Below the pieces are notes generated by a model. That model searched no databases. It was not told the origin of the DNA and saw only the letters and a list, made by a program, of their open reading frames with translations. Positions 9,706-20,100 of a DNA stretch of 64,000 bases are shown here, piece after piece. Made by a program: the position numbers and the translations under genes. Origin of the DNA: Leeuwenhoekiella parthenopeia (GTDB taxonomy: Bacteria > Bacteroidota > Bacteroidia > Flavobacteriales > Flavobacteriaceae); assembly GCF_020782115.1 (NCBI RefSeq), contig NZ_JAJGMW010000019.1, positions 1-64,000 of the forward strand, written 5' to 3'. Position 1 is the stretch's first letter, and each line of letters begins with the position of its first letter.

Positions 9706-11985
9706 TTACTCGTAGCTAAAAGCAGCCTTTTTCAAATCCATCGAGTTGGTACCTATCATCACCTCAAAATCTCCGGGTTCGGTTTCCCAGATGTTGTTTG
9801 CACTGTAAAATTCCAGTGTTTTAGGCGTGATCACAAAAGTTACCGTTTTGCTTTCGCCCGGCTCTAATTCGATCTGTTTAAAATCGCGCAATTCTTTTAT
9901 AGGTCTGGTTTTGCTGGCGAAAAGATCACGTATATACAACTGTACCGTTTCTTTACCTGCAACATCGCCGGTATTGGTCACACTTACCGAAGCGGTCAGC
10001 GTTCCATCAGCGTTTAAGGTTTCTGCACCCAGACTGATGTCGCTGTATTCAAAGCTGGTATAGCTTAAGCCAAAACCAAAGGGGAACAAAGCTTCAATAG
10101 ACGAGTCTTCATAACCTGAATAGAATATCAAATCGCTGCTGGGGCGACCGGTGTTTTTACGGTTGTAGTATAACGGCTCCTGCCCCACATTGCGCGGAAA
10201 CGAAACCGGAAGCTTTCCGGAAGGATTATAATCGCCGAATAACACATCTGCAATGGCATTACCGGCACGTGAACCCAAAAACCAGGTTTCTAAAATTGCA
10301 GGTACCTGCTCGTTTGGCTTCGACAAATCTAGCGGACGCCCGTTCATCAGTACCAAAACAATGTTTTCATTAACCGCGTGCACGGCGTCAAGCAATTCCT
10401 GCTGTACTCCGGCCAGGGTAATATCGGTATAGCTGCGCGCTTCGCCGGTCTGGTAGGCGTCTTCACCCAATACCATTACGACAACTTCCGATTTTGCTGC
10501 TGCGGCAACGGCATCGGCAAAACCTGTCGTGTCGGTTTGATTAAGTTTTAAAGGCTGAATAAATGCACGCTCCCCGATAGCTAAATCGGCACCTTTGGCA
10601 TAATTGATTTCAACAGCAGCTCCCAGTTTATTCTGAATACCTTCTAAAACCGAAACGGCTGAATTAGGCACGGCCTGCGCTCTCCAGTTACCCAATGGCG
10701 AATCTTTATCTGCCGCCAGCGGACCAATTACCGCAATACTTTTTAAAGAGGTTTTTAGCGGAAGTGCATTATTTTCGTTCTTTAACAAAACAATAGACTT
10801 GCGGGCGATGTCTTCAGACGCTTCCAGGTGTGCTTCGGTATAGACATTTTGAGCCTCCCGGGTCTCATCGCTGTATTTATAAGGATCTTCAAAAAGTCCC
10901 AGATTAAATTTCACCCTTAGGATTCGGCGTACCGCATCGTTTAAAAGCGCTTCGTCTATGCTTCCGTTTTCAACTAAAGGAACCAGAGACTCCTCGTAGA
11001 CCAAACCTTCCATATCCATATCGCTTCCTCCCTTCACGGCGAGTTCACCGGCCTGCATCTTATCTTTTGCATAGCCGTGGTTGATCATTTCAACAATAGA
11101 ACCCCAGTCTGAAACCACAAAACCTTTGTAATCCCAGTCTTTTTTTAGCACTTCGCGCTGCAAATACACACTGGCTGTCGCAGGAGTACCGTCAATCTCG
11201 TTAAAACTGTTCATAAACGTAGCTACGCCGGCTTCGGCAGCAGCTTTAAAAGGCATCAATATCGAGTTTTGTAATTCGGAAATACCCACATTTACCGTGT
11301 TGTAATCCCTTCCGCCTTCACCATAACCGTATCCGGCAAAATGCTTGGCACAGGCTGCAATACTGAATACATCAGAAAGATCAGTTCCCTGAAAACCTTT
11401 TATGCGGGCAACGCCTATGACGCTGTTGAGATACGGATCTTCTCCGCCGCCTTCCATGATACGACCCCAACGTGCGTCACGGGAAACGTCTACCATAGGC
11501 GCAAAAGTCCAGTGCACCCCGGAAGCTGCGGTCTCTACAGCTGCAATACGCGCTCCGTTTTCAATAGCTTCAAGGTCCCAGCTTGCGCTTTCGCCCAGGG
11601 GCACGGGAAACATGGTTTTATACCCGTGAATCACGTCATACCCAAAAATCAACGGAATCTTTAACCGGCTGTACTTCATTACATTTTCCTGAGCCTCGCG
11701 GGTACCGGCAGCAGTCAATACATTGAGCATCGAACCTACCTCACCAGCGCGCAGTTTTTGCAACTTGGTATTCCCATCAATCTCTGAGGGTGCTCCGGTA
11801 AGATCAAAACTCCCGTTGTATTGCACCATTTGGCCCATTTTTTCCTTGAGGGTCATCAGATTGATGATCGAATCGATTTTCCGCTCGGTTACGGGATCGA
11901 GATCGTTTACTCCCTTTTGCGCCGAAGCAAGCTGCGTGGCAAAAGCCAAAACCATAAGGGATAGCAGCGCTTTTGTCGTATTCAT
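9706..11985 (-). CDS. bglX: GH3 beta-glucosidase (BglX-like)
   Basis: 759 residues. A signal peptide (MNTTKALLSLMVLAFATQLASAQ) sends it to the periplasm. The architecture is GH3 N-terminal TIM barrel (about 35-360) with nucleophile D293 in VVSDWGS and the substrate-binding KHFAGYGYGEGGRDY loop, then the GH3 alpha/beta sandwich domain (about 390-620), then a fibronectin-III-like C-terminal domain (about 680-750). Length and layout match BglX-type beta-glucosidases. As the last gene of the minus-strand PUL, 80 bp after the multi-module binding protein, it most likely releases glucose from the short beta-1,3 or beta-1,6 gluco-oligosaccharides made by the GH16 enzymes. A strong terminator follows. 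Confidence 0.93.
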   Translation of the reverse strand: MNTTKALLSLMVLAFATQLASAQKGVNDLDPVTERKIDSIINLMTLKEKMGQMVQYNGSFDLTGAPSEIDGNTKLQKLRAGEVGSMLNVLTAAGTREAQENVMKYSRLKIPLIFGYDVIHGYKTMFPVPLGESASWDLEAIENGARIAAVETAASGVHWTFAPMVDVSRDARWGRIMEGGGEDPYLNSVIGVARIKGFQGTDLSDVFSIAACAKHFAGYGYGEGGRDYNTVNVGISELQNSILMPFKAAAEAGVATFMNSFNEIDGTPATASVYLQREVLKKDWDYKGFVVSDWGSIVEMINHGYAKDKMQAGELAVKGGSDMDMEGLVYEESLVPLVENGSIDEALLNDAVRRILRVKFNLGLFEDPYKYSDETREAQNVYTEAHLEASEDIARKSIVLLKNENNALPLKTSLKSIAVIGPLAADKDSPLGNWRAQAVPNSAVSVLEGIQNKLGAAVEINYAKGADLAIGERAFIQPLKLNQTDTTGFADAVAAAAKSEVVVMVLGEDAYQTGEARSYTDITLAGVQQELLDAVHAVNENIVLVLMNGRPLDLSKPNEQVPAILETWFLGSRAGNAIADVLFGDYNPSGKLPVSFPRNVGQEPLYYNRKNTGRPSSDLIFYSGYEDSSIEALFPFGFGLSYTSFEYSDISLGAETLNADGTLTASVSVTNTGDVAGKETVQLYIRDLFASKTRPIKELRDFKQIELEPGESKTVTFVITPKTLEFYSANNIWETEPGDFEVMIGTNSMDLKKAAFSYE

Positions 11986-12065
11986 AGTCTTAAAATTTAG
12001 GTATTAAAAGGAGCTGATCTTTAAACCTGATCAGCTCCTGAATAGTTAATTGCTTTTAAAGTTTT

Positions 12066-14828
12066 CTAATTTCTTACGGTCACAGAAACATTATCTACGT
12101 TAGCAGAAACACTACATCCCGCATCTCCACCGCAAACCGACTCGATAAGCAACGACAGCCCTTCACTCACATTCGTTCCTGCGGGAATGGTATAGGTCGC
12201 TGTAAACGTTGTCCAGGTATCGGTTAGGGCGGGCCTTGGATCAAAAACCTGCGTAAATGAGGCACCATTCGCAGTTTCACCAAATAAAATCACATTAAAT
12301 ACCGCTCCGGGCTGAGTTACGGAACCTATATGATCAAATTTTACCTCGATCACATCTCCTGCTTTTACAACGCCGGCACCAAATCGCTCTTGTTTAATGG
12401 CCGGGTTACTAGGACCATTAGTACTAATCTTCGTAGATGCTGCACTTCCATTACCTAAAGAATTATCCAAAATGGAGCTGCCTCCATTTTGAAAAAATGT
12501 CCATCCGGTTTCTCCGGCTTCAAAACCACCATTGGTGATAAAGTTATCAGAAGTACCACCGCCACCGCCGGTTCCTCCGGTTCCGCCGCCGGTGTCATTG
12601 CGAGTGAGGGATACATTGTCAATATTTACAAGGCCTACTGCGCCACCGTTATCAAAAAGTACGCGGCTGTTTGCATCACCAAAACCATTTGCTGTTAGCG
12701 TTAAGGTATACGTTGTACGCTCTGAAGTTATAGCTACATTTGCTGATGTATTGGCAAAATTACCGTCACTCAAACCTATCCCGGCTATTATGGAGCGATT
12801 GCGATCAGACCAGGCGTCAAAAGTAAGCGTATAGGTAGCGTCCGGAACAATGGTTAATTTTTGGCTCAGGTTTACTAAAAACGCATCACCCGCAGTTTCT
12901 ACGTTAACCGAATAAAAGGTATTTCCATTTTCGGTAGTAGTGGGCGCAGGGTTACTTCCTACTCCTACCGTCCAGGGGCTGGCTCCGTCTTCAAAATCAC
13001 CATTTACGAGCAATCCTGAATCGAAATCACTTCCGCCACCTCCGCCGGTGCCTCCGGCAGCTTCCAATCTAAGATCATCGAGGTAATAGGTGCCGTTTGC
13101 GGTAATTGCATCATTAGCCTGATTGTTATCGGGCTTAATAACCAATTGATTGTAAGCCGTAGGCGCAGCCGGTAAATTGGTGAACGTAAACTGAACTTCT
13201 GTCCAGGTATTTGCTTCCGGAATCGTTACAAAAACGGGAGCAGGATTACCGGTTACCGGAACGGTTTGAGGATCAACCGCAAGCTCAAATCTAAAGACCA
13301 CATTCGCTTTAGTGGAATACACTTTAAGTTTGAAGGTATTGGTCGTCGTTAAATCAAAATTAGGATTGAAGGTGTTTTGAATACCTGCAAAGAAACTTGA
13401 ACCGGCAGGCTTGTCAACACGAAGTACATAATCTGAGGTATTTATACCTGTTTTGCTTGGGTTATCGGCAAGACCTGAAGTGATACCGTCTCCAAAATTG
13501 TTGGAAGCTAAAAAGGTCTGACAACCTTCAAAATTTAAAGGAAGCGTTGTTGCGGCTACCGGGGTACCGGTACAGCCACCTCCGCCGGTTCCTCCGGGGT
13601 TACTGTCACTTCCGTCACCTCCTACTACAAGGGAAATATTATCCAGAACCACAACACCAGTATCTGCACCCATATCAAAAAGCACGCGGCTGTTTGCACC
13701 GCCAAAGTCGGCAGCACTCAATTGCAGGGTAAAGGTTTGGGTTTCTGTGGTCAGATTGATTTGTGGAGCCGTATTGGTAAAAGGGGCTTCGTTAAGACCA
13801 ATACCCGCGAGAATCGTTCTGGCGCGATCTGATGAAGCGTTAAACGTCAGAATATAATTGGTTCCCTGAGTGATTTCAACAACCTGACTCAAATTCACAT
13901 TAAAAGGTTCCCCTGCAGTTTCTACGTTTACGAAATTATAGGTATTACCTCCTTCTGTCACGGCGTTGGCACCATTACCTATCCAGGGTTGGATACCTGC
14001 CTCAAAATCACCATTTATCAACAAGCCTGAATCAAATGGTGGTACCGGAGTTTCAATCTGTGCAATATCATCTACATAAAACGTATCGGCAGTATTGCCC
14101 GGGCCATCTGCAAAGAGGGTCACTCGCGAATAACTCGCTGCAGAATTAAAGTCAAACTGAAGACTTTCCCAACCGCTACCGGTATGGTTTGCACTCACCT
14201 CAACATCTGCACCGGTACCCTGTTCTAATTTCAACAGAACCGGAATCGCAGTTTCAGACCAGAAATTCATCGTGATGGTTTTCTCAGTGGTCAGATCTAC
14301 AGCCATACCCACATCGAAGGTGATTCCTTCAAACTGGTTACCTGCATTAACGATTTCACCTACCTGAGAAGCTTTATCATTTGATCCCGAAACGTCAGGA
14401 TTGGATACAATTTGAAAAGTCGTACCATTAAAGGTATTTACCACATAATTCACATTAGGATCGTCAAAAGTCACCGGAAGATTCATAGGTAATGGAATGT
14501 TGATCACTACAGTATCTGTAAAACTATCTGAACCACCCGCAGCGTTTTTAGCCGTCAGGGTTACTTCATACGTACCTGTTCCAAAAGCTCGCATGGGGTT
14601 GATCTCTTTAGAAGTACGCCCGTCGCCAAAATCCCAGCTGTACATCGTAGCTTCTTCTGAGGTATTGAAAAAGGTAACTGCCCCGGTATCTTCATCAAGG
14701 GTATAGGTAAATCCTGCCGAAACTTCCGGCAATTCTGCATCATCTTCTTCGCAGGATACGAAAGCGACAAGGCTTAGCACTACTGCCAGTACTCCGGCAA
14801 ATTTTATGTTCTGTATAAATTTTCTCAT
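12066..14828 (-). CDS. Multi-module PKD / carbohydrate-binding lipoprotein of the PUL
   Basis: 920 residues from the ATG at 14828, chosen because a lipoprotein signal (lipobox FVSC, Cys26) starts there; a frame 30 codons longer would overlap the previous gene. Modules in order: PKD domain (about 35-110, YSWDFGDG), a beta-sandwich module (about 115-256) like those of the triple-module protein of this PUL, a CBM4/9-like module (266-401), a further jelly-roll-like module (430-592), a second CBM4/9-like module (606-742), and a last CBM-like module (765-919). Glycine-rich linkers separate them (near 405-420, 592-600 and 747-760). No catalytic domain is recognised. It is probably a surface anchor that captures glucan. 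It begins 10 bp after the GH16 gene ends, so the two are co-transcribed. Confidence 0.8.
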   Translation of the reverse strand: MRKFIQNIKFAGVLAVVLSLVAFVSCEEDDAELPEVSAGFTYTLDEDTGAVTFFNTSEEATMYSWDFGDGRTSKEINPMRAFGTGTYEVTLTAKNAAGGSDSFTDTVVINIPLPMNLPVTFDDPNVNYVVNTFNGTTFQIVSNPDVSGSNDKASQVGEIVNAGNQFEGITFDVGMAVDLTTEKTITMNFWSETAIPVLLKLEQGTGADVEVSANHTGSGWESLQFDFNSAASYSRVTLFADGPGNTADTFYVDDIAQIETPVPPFDSGLLINGDFEAGIQPWIGNGANAVTEGGNTYNFVNVETAGEPFNVNLSQVVEITQGTNYILTFNASSDRARTILAGIGLNEAPFTNTAPQINLTTETQTFTLQLSAADFGGANSRVLFDMGADTGVVVLDNISLVVGGDGSDSNPGGTGGGGCTGTPVAATTLPLNFEGCQTFLASNNFGDGITSGLADNPSKTGINTSDYVLRVDKPAGSSFFAGIQNTFNPNFDLTTTNTFKLKVYSTKANVVFRFELAVDPQTVPVTGNPAPVFVTIPEANTWTEVQFTFTNLPAAPTAYNQLVIKPDNNQANDAITANGTYYLDDLRLEAAGGTGGGGGSDFDSGLLVNGDFEDGASPWTVGVGSNPAPTTTENGNTFYSVNVETAGDAFLVNLSQKLTIVPDATYTLTFDAWSDRNRSIIAGIGLSDGNFANTSANVAITSERTTYTLTLTANGFGDANSRVLFDNGGAVGLVNIDNVSLTRNDTGGGTGGTGGGGGTSDNFITNGGFEAGETGWTFFQNGGSSILDNSLGNGSAASTKISTNGPSNPAIKQERFGAGVVKAGDVIEVKFDHIGSVTQPGAVFNVILFGETANGASFTQVFDPRPALTDTWTTFTATYTIPAGTNVSEGLSLLIESVCGGDAGCSVSANVDNVSVTVRN

Positions 14829-14838
14829 AATACTGGTT

Positions 14839-15693
14839 TTAAAAGTTTCGTTGTCCATTGCTTTCGTAAACGCGTACGTAATCAACGAGCATGGTTTGTG
14901 GGAATACGGTTTCTGCATTGGGCGAGCCTACAAAGCTTCCACCCACGGCGAGGTTGAGAATGATGTAAAAATCGTGATTGAAGACCCACTCGCCGGGAAC
15001 ATCATCGGGAGTGATCTGATTATAAAGCACGTCATCTACATAAAAGTTGATGTATTCAGGTCCCCATTCAATACCAAATATGTGAAAACCGGTATCAAAA
15101 CGGTCGCCCTGCAGTTCGTAACGCTTCGAAATGGATTGCCCGGCAGAGTAGCCCGGTCCGTGAACCGTACCTAACACCACAGTAGGTTCCTGCCCGCGGT
15201 ATTCCATAATGTCTATTTCGCCTATTTGTGGCCAAATTTCCCCCGGAATGTCTGAACCTAAAAGCCAGAATGCCGGCCAGATTCCCTGCCCGTAAGGCAG
15301 TTTGATGCGGGCTTCATAACGACCATAGGTATTCTCAAATTTGCCTTTGGTAAGCAAACGTGCAGAGGTGTACCCTGAACCCTGAAAATTCTCTTTCCGG
15401 GCGGTAATGAGCAGGTAGCCGTTTTGCACACTTACATTCTCACTGCGACTGGTGTAATACTGAAGTTCGTTATTGCCCCAGCCGTTTTGTCCGGTTCCGA
15501 TATCGTAGTTCCAGATGGAAGCGTCTGGCGCGCCATCCTGATCAAAATTATCTTCGAGTATCAAATCTTCGAAAACAGCCACAGTCTGCTCTTCGCTGGT
15601 GTCACAAGCCGCAAAAGCAAATACAACAGCAAGCAGGGCAAGTTTCGATTTGGCAACCCGAAGCATTGGTATAAATCGTTTCTTATCTTTCAT
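14839..15693 (-). CDS. GH16 endo-beta-1,3-glucanase (laminarinase-like), lipoprotein
   Basis: 284 residues. The signal peptide ends in lipobox AFAAC (Cys30), giving a lipid-anchored single-domain GH16. The catalytic signature is GEIDIMEY, with nucleophile E159, helper D161 and acid/base E164. The NNELQYYT segment (about 74-81) and the WPAFWLLG strand (139-146) are usual for laminarinase-type GH16. It should cut internal beta-1,3 (or mixed-linkage) glucan bonds with retention, at the cell surface or in the periplasm. The gene lies 11 bp after the Ig-like lipoprotein and 10 bp before the multi-module protein, in the middle of a tight operon. Confidence 0.92.
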   Translation of the reverse strand: MKDKKRFIPMLRVAKSKLALLAVVFAFAACDTSEEQTVAVFEDLILEDNFDQDGAPDASIWNYDIGTGQNGWGNNELQYYTSRSENVSVQNGYLLITARKENFQGSGYTSARLLTKGKFENTYGRYEARIKLPYGQGIWPAFWLLGSDIPGEIWPQIGEIDIMEYRGQEPTVVLGTVHGPGYSAGQSISKRYELQGDRFDTGFHIFGIEWGPEYINFYVDDVLYNQITPDDVPGEWVFNHDFYIILNLAVGGSFVGSPNAETVFPQTMLVDYVRVYESNGQRNF

Positions 15694-15704
15694 AATCCTA
15701 TTTT

Positions 15705-17102
15705 TTATTCGGTGTAGAAGTAAATGTTATCCACGAGCAATTCGTTTATTTCTGCACTTCCCTGAAAAAGAATAAGTCCCAGATTGGTGCGCGTGGTAAG
15801 TGCTGTAAAGTCTGAAAGTGGAATATCTAGCGTGACCCACTGCCCGGTTTGTAAGCGGTCTGCTGTTATTTTGATACGGGATACGGTGTCGTCTCCTCCA
15901 CCGGTTACAGCGTCACTGCCGTAATCCTGTAATTCAATATCGATAAAGCTACTCGCATTCAGATTTATACCTTCGGGGATGTACAAATCAATATGTAAAC
16001 CGGTCATTGCTGATGCATTTACACGGCCAAATTGAATTCCTACGAAATTAAAGTCGGTATAACTGATGATGCTGTTGCCGTTGATATTTAGATCATCTCC
16101 ACCAAGGGTGGTCTGAAAAGGCTCAAAAAAGCCGTTATAGAAATCAACATTCACATTGGTATAGGCATCACTATACACCGAAATCACATTTGCAGCGGGG
16201 CGTGTAGGTGTGGGTGCCAGTTCAAAAGCACCTCCCACATTGAGCGTGAGCGAACCAGCCGCACGTACACCGCCTACTAAAGCGGTAATGACCGCAGTAC
16301 CTTCATTGAGCGTGGTCACAACACCCTGCTCGTTGACTAAAGCCACGCCGGGGTTTGATGTTTCAAACGTGAAATAACCCGGAGCAGCATTAACGGTTTG
16401 ATTTACCCCGTTTGCCAGATTGAAGGTTTGGGTAAGACCGGTTACAGGAATGGTAATATCTGTAAATGTAGTTTGCTCCACATCCTCACCGTTTAGAATT
16501 GATGGTCTGGGCTGCGCTACTGTACCCAGTTTTTCAAATTGCACTTCATCAACCCAAAAGGTATAGCCGTCGCCATCTTCAGGACCCTCTGAGTACCAAA
16601 AGAGGCCGCTTTCAGCAATGAGTTTTGACGGATCAGGAATCGGGATTATGTATTTCACCCAGTTTGTGCTGATGCGCAGATTGGTTTTGGTTACCAAAAA
16701 TTTATTTTCGCCAAAATTGTTGCCAAAGCCAATCTCGTTTATAGTCGCTGCCTTTGTTGCTTTCGCCCAAAAGGTAAGGGCGTCATAACCCGAAAGGTCA
16801 CGCGGACTATTTGTAGGGAAAACAGCACCCGCGTAAGCCCCTCCGGGATCTCCAAAATTTGGTACATCTATACGCATAGAAGCTTCACCATCATAGCTGA
16901 CTTCTGAATCGACCGTAAAGGCGTCGAGTTTAGATCCTTCAAACGGGAAGTAATTTAAGCCGGCGGTAAAGCCATCGAGAAATACATCGCCGTTGCTTGC
17001 ATAGGTTGCAAATTCAACATCGTCAGACAGGGGTCGTTCACAGGCGGTAAAACCTATTAAAATACCTGTACATATGAGTTTATATAAATTTGTTTTCATC
17101 AT
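15705..17102 (-). CDS. Ig-like (Big_2) lipoprotein, probable surface glycan-binding protein
   Basis: About 465 residues from the double ATG at 17102/17099. A longer frame from 17159 would overlap the upstream gene and bury the lipoprotein signal (GFTACERP). Residues about 25-190 form a jelly-roll-like domain (TFWAKATKAATINEIGFGNN... YTFWVDEVQFEKLG), followed by a bacterial Ig-like domain (about 210-295, with VALVNEQGVVTTLNEGTAVITALV) and a second jelly-roll-like C-terminal domain ending LLVDNIYFYTE. No catalytic signature was found. The place in the operon, 4 bp after the barrel-fused hydrolase and before GH16, suggests a glucan-binding surface protein. The ligand is not demonstrated. Confidence 0.72.
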   Translation of the reverse strand: MMKTNLYKLICTGILIGFTACERPLSDDVEFATYASNGDVFLDGFTAGLNYFPFEGSKLDAFTVDSEVSYDGEASMRIDVPNFGDPGGAYAGAVFPTNSPRDLSGYDALTFWAKATKAATINEIGFGNNFGENKFLVTKTNLRISTNWVKYIIPIPDPSKLIAESGLFWYSEGPEDGDGYTFWVDEVQFEKLGTVAQPRPSILNGEDVEQTTFTDITIPVTGLTQTFNLANGVNQTVNAAPGYFTFETSNPGVALVNEQGVVTTLNEGTAVITALVGGVRAAGSLTLNVGGAFELAPTPTRPAANVISVYSDAYTNVNVDFYNGFFEPFQTTLGGDDLNINGNSIISYTDFNFVGIQFGRVNASAMTGLHIDLYIPEGINLNASSFIDIELQDYGSDAVTGGGDDTVSRIKITADRLQTGQWVTLDIPLSDFTALTTRTNLGLILFQGSAEINELLVDNIYFYTE

Positions 17103-17106
17103 CTCT

Positions 17107-20100
17107 CTAGTTACCAATGTTGATATGTATGTATGTTCTGATTTCCCATTCGTTTCCATCGGGAAAACCTACCGGACTAATTGTGGGTTGAGTAGCAAAT
17201 TCTTCTCCCTGCAGGGGTGCGTAGCGGTTTGAAAATTCGTTAAGTGAGCGCCATGTGCCGCGAACACCGATGCGGGTATTGGGCAGAATAAACCAGCTGG
17301 GTTTGCCCAGAGTTGTTGACACATCAAGCATCAACTGCACCGGAAAAGTGAGGTTAAAATCGCGGTGGTAGTCAAAAGGCCCCCAGTCATTGATCTTAAA
17401 GGAATGGATAAACTTAAACTTGTTATAGATCACCCGGATGTCCCCACCTACCCGCTCGATCAAACGTGGATCGCTACCACGAGCCTGGGCGTTACCTAAG
17501 TACATATTGGCAATCAGACCCAGATTAGGTGCTGCTTTTGAAACGATACGGGTGTTGAATTCCCATAAATCTTCTGCCGGTACGGAATTGGGGAAAGCAA
17601 ATGAAGTACGGTTACCCAGGAAACCAATCGCGGCATCCATAGTTGTAGGTAAATGCCAATACACAAAACCGGCGTTGAAGGCAAATTTCGCGTCTTCCAT
17701 CTCATCGTTATCCCAGGCGTACATCCAGGTTCCCGGTGTAGGGTCATACGTTAGCAGGAACTCACCTGCAACCGTTTCCCGGTTTTCACGCACCGAAAAC
17801 GGATCGTCCTGAATGTTACGCAAACGTGCCGGAGCTGGTGCGTCGTTTGGAATGGCTTCCACCAAAGGTTTTTGCCACAGGAAATTAGGTGCAAGCGTCC
17901 AGTTACCGGTGAGATAGGTAAACCCGGAAAGGAAATTGGTAATATTTCCACCTCCTACATCTTTTAATCTCCAGCCGGTAAAAGTCTGGGTTTGATCAAA
18001 ACCGCTGCGGGCTACAAGACCCATGGCCGATCCCTGAGCGTACCAGTTTAAGGGACCACTTGAGAACGTTATTTTTGCTTTACCTCCCCAGTTATCCATT
18101 GAATTTACCTTGTCTGTATACACGATGTAATTATCAGGGTTATCGCCGCGTACTACCTGAAATTCGCGGCCATTAAGCGGTTGTCCTGCCCAAATGGCTC
18201 CGGCTTCAAAACCGAATTTACCCAGCGTGGTTTTACCCTGAAGGGTTACGCGTCTGGTTTTAGGCTGGGGAATCGCTATTGAACTGACTGTAGTACCGTA
18301 ATCGTCAATATCTTCGTGATAGATGGCAGCTACATCAACGTTTTTGAACTGCTTGTAATATTTAAGGAAAACAGCCGGGTTTGCGCCCCACCACAATTGA
18401 GGGCCAAAGGCTACTTTAAAATCTTTTAGGGCTTTTTTACCATCAACTTCAAAACCTAAAATCTCCCCGTTGTAGATATCGAGGTTGGGCCCGTAATTGG
18501 CTTCAGGATACAGACCGAAGAAGTCGCCCTCGTAACCCCAGTGGTAATGCCCGGTACGGTAGAATCCGCGTAGGTCAAAGTACTCAGCATTCCACTCGTA
18601 TTCGGCGCTGTACACCTGTACACGATTCACATCGGTAACATCTACGGTGCCGTCCGGACTTAAAAAGCGTCTCGCGCGTGCCCGGTTTTCGTAGAAAATC
18701 TCGTCTATGGGATTTTCGGCCACATTGCCTACGATGTTGAAATTTACTTCTGCACGCATATTGGCAGTAGGATTCCCTTCCACACCCACATAATAGGATT
18801 GCATATGGTCAAAGCCCAGCTCATCGGGGTACATCATCGCGTCTGGATCTGCATCACGAGGCGTGGTAATGAGGCTTCCGCCGGTGTTGAAAGTCGTGAA
18901 TTCGGCTCTTAGGTTGCTGAGTCGCGCTTTGCTGTTGAGCTCCACTCCCAAAGCCGCTTTATCGCCACGGGCACGCAGTACCGCGTCCATGATTTCGATA
19001 TCCTTAAAGGCGGTTGAAATACTTTCGGCAGTCATTCCGCCGGAATAAGGGTTCAGGCTATGCGCTTCTTTTAACACATAATAGGCTGCACGCGGATACA
19101 GATCGTAGAGTCCGCGTTCGTTAGTAGGGCCTTTGGCACAAATACCAAACCACTCTTCGTTCATATTGTTTTCGCCATCGCGGAAATCAAACGCGTAACC
19201 CCCGTTAGACCAGGACGCATTGTTGTCGTGTACCGAAAGATTTTCGGTCTGACCGTATTTCCACCAGCCGTCGCTAAACTGAAAGGTAAAACCTCCAATA
19301 GAGTTACCGGCTTTACCCATACCCGAAGCATTGGCATAAATTTCTTCCCAGTTGCTTTTAAGGTATTTGGCCTGAGCTTCCTGATCTTCCTGGTTTTCGA
19401 TTGCGTTAAATGCGTCAGAGCCAAACTCGGTAAACATAATTGGCATATTGAGTTCGTCCCGCACCCGGGTGAACGCATCACCAAAAGACATTCCCCGATA
19501 CACGTTTGTACCAAAAATATCCACGTCTTTACACTCCTGTTTGATGATTTCAAGAAACAGCAAATCCCCGTTACACATCGCTACGGGATGATCGGTATCG
19601 ATCGCCTTCATCGCTACGGCAGCATCGTTAAACAATTTGTACATAGCTTCGGCACGTATGGTAGACTTGCGATCTTCAAACGGAATATCTTCGGTCTCTG
19701 CACCGTCCCAAAACAGGCCGTAGTTGTTTTCATTACCCAACAGGAACATCAAAAGACCGCGGGTGTTTTTGTATTTCGCAGTCATTTCGGTTACTTCCTT
19801 AAGCAGCAACTCCCGGGTTAAGGGATTGGAATACTCGGTATTGGCAACCCATTCCCCATTAAGGGTAAGACCATAGCGCCCAAAAGAATGGTTGAGCATG
19901 GTATAAATCCCATAGTTGTCGTAGATATAGGTAATCCATCGCGGCTGAATACCGGTGTACTGGCGCACCACATTGACCCCCATATTTTTGAGAAGCCCCA
20001 TCTCTGAATCGAGCGCAGCCTTGATAATATCATCAGGCTGATTCCACAGACTGTATGAAAAGTTAGTACCTATGGGAAAGTAATCCCAGTTCATCCCATT

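Noticed and set aside
14829-14918. Longer N-terminus for the multi-module protein
   Set aside because: It would overlap the end of the GH16 gene and put 30 residues ahead of a perfect lipoprotein signal starting at 14828.
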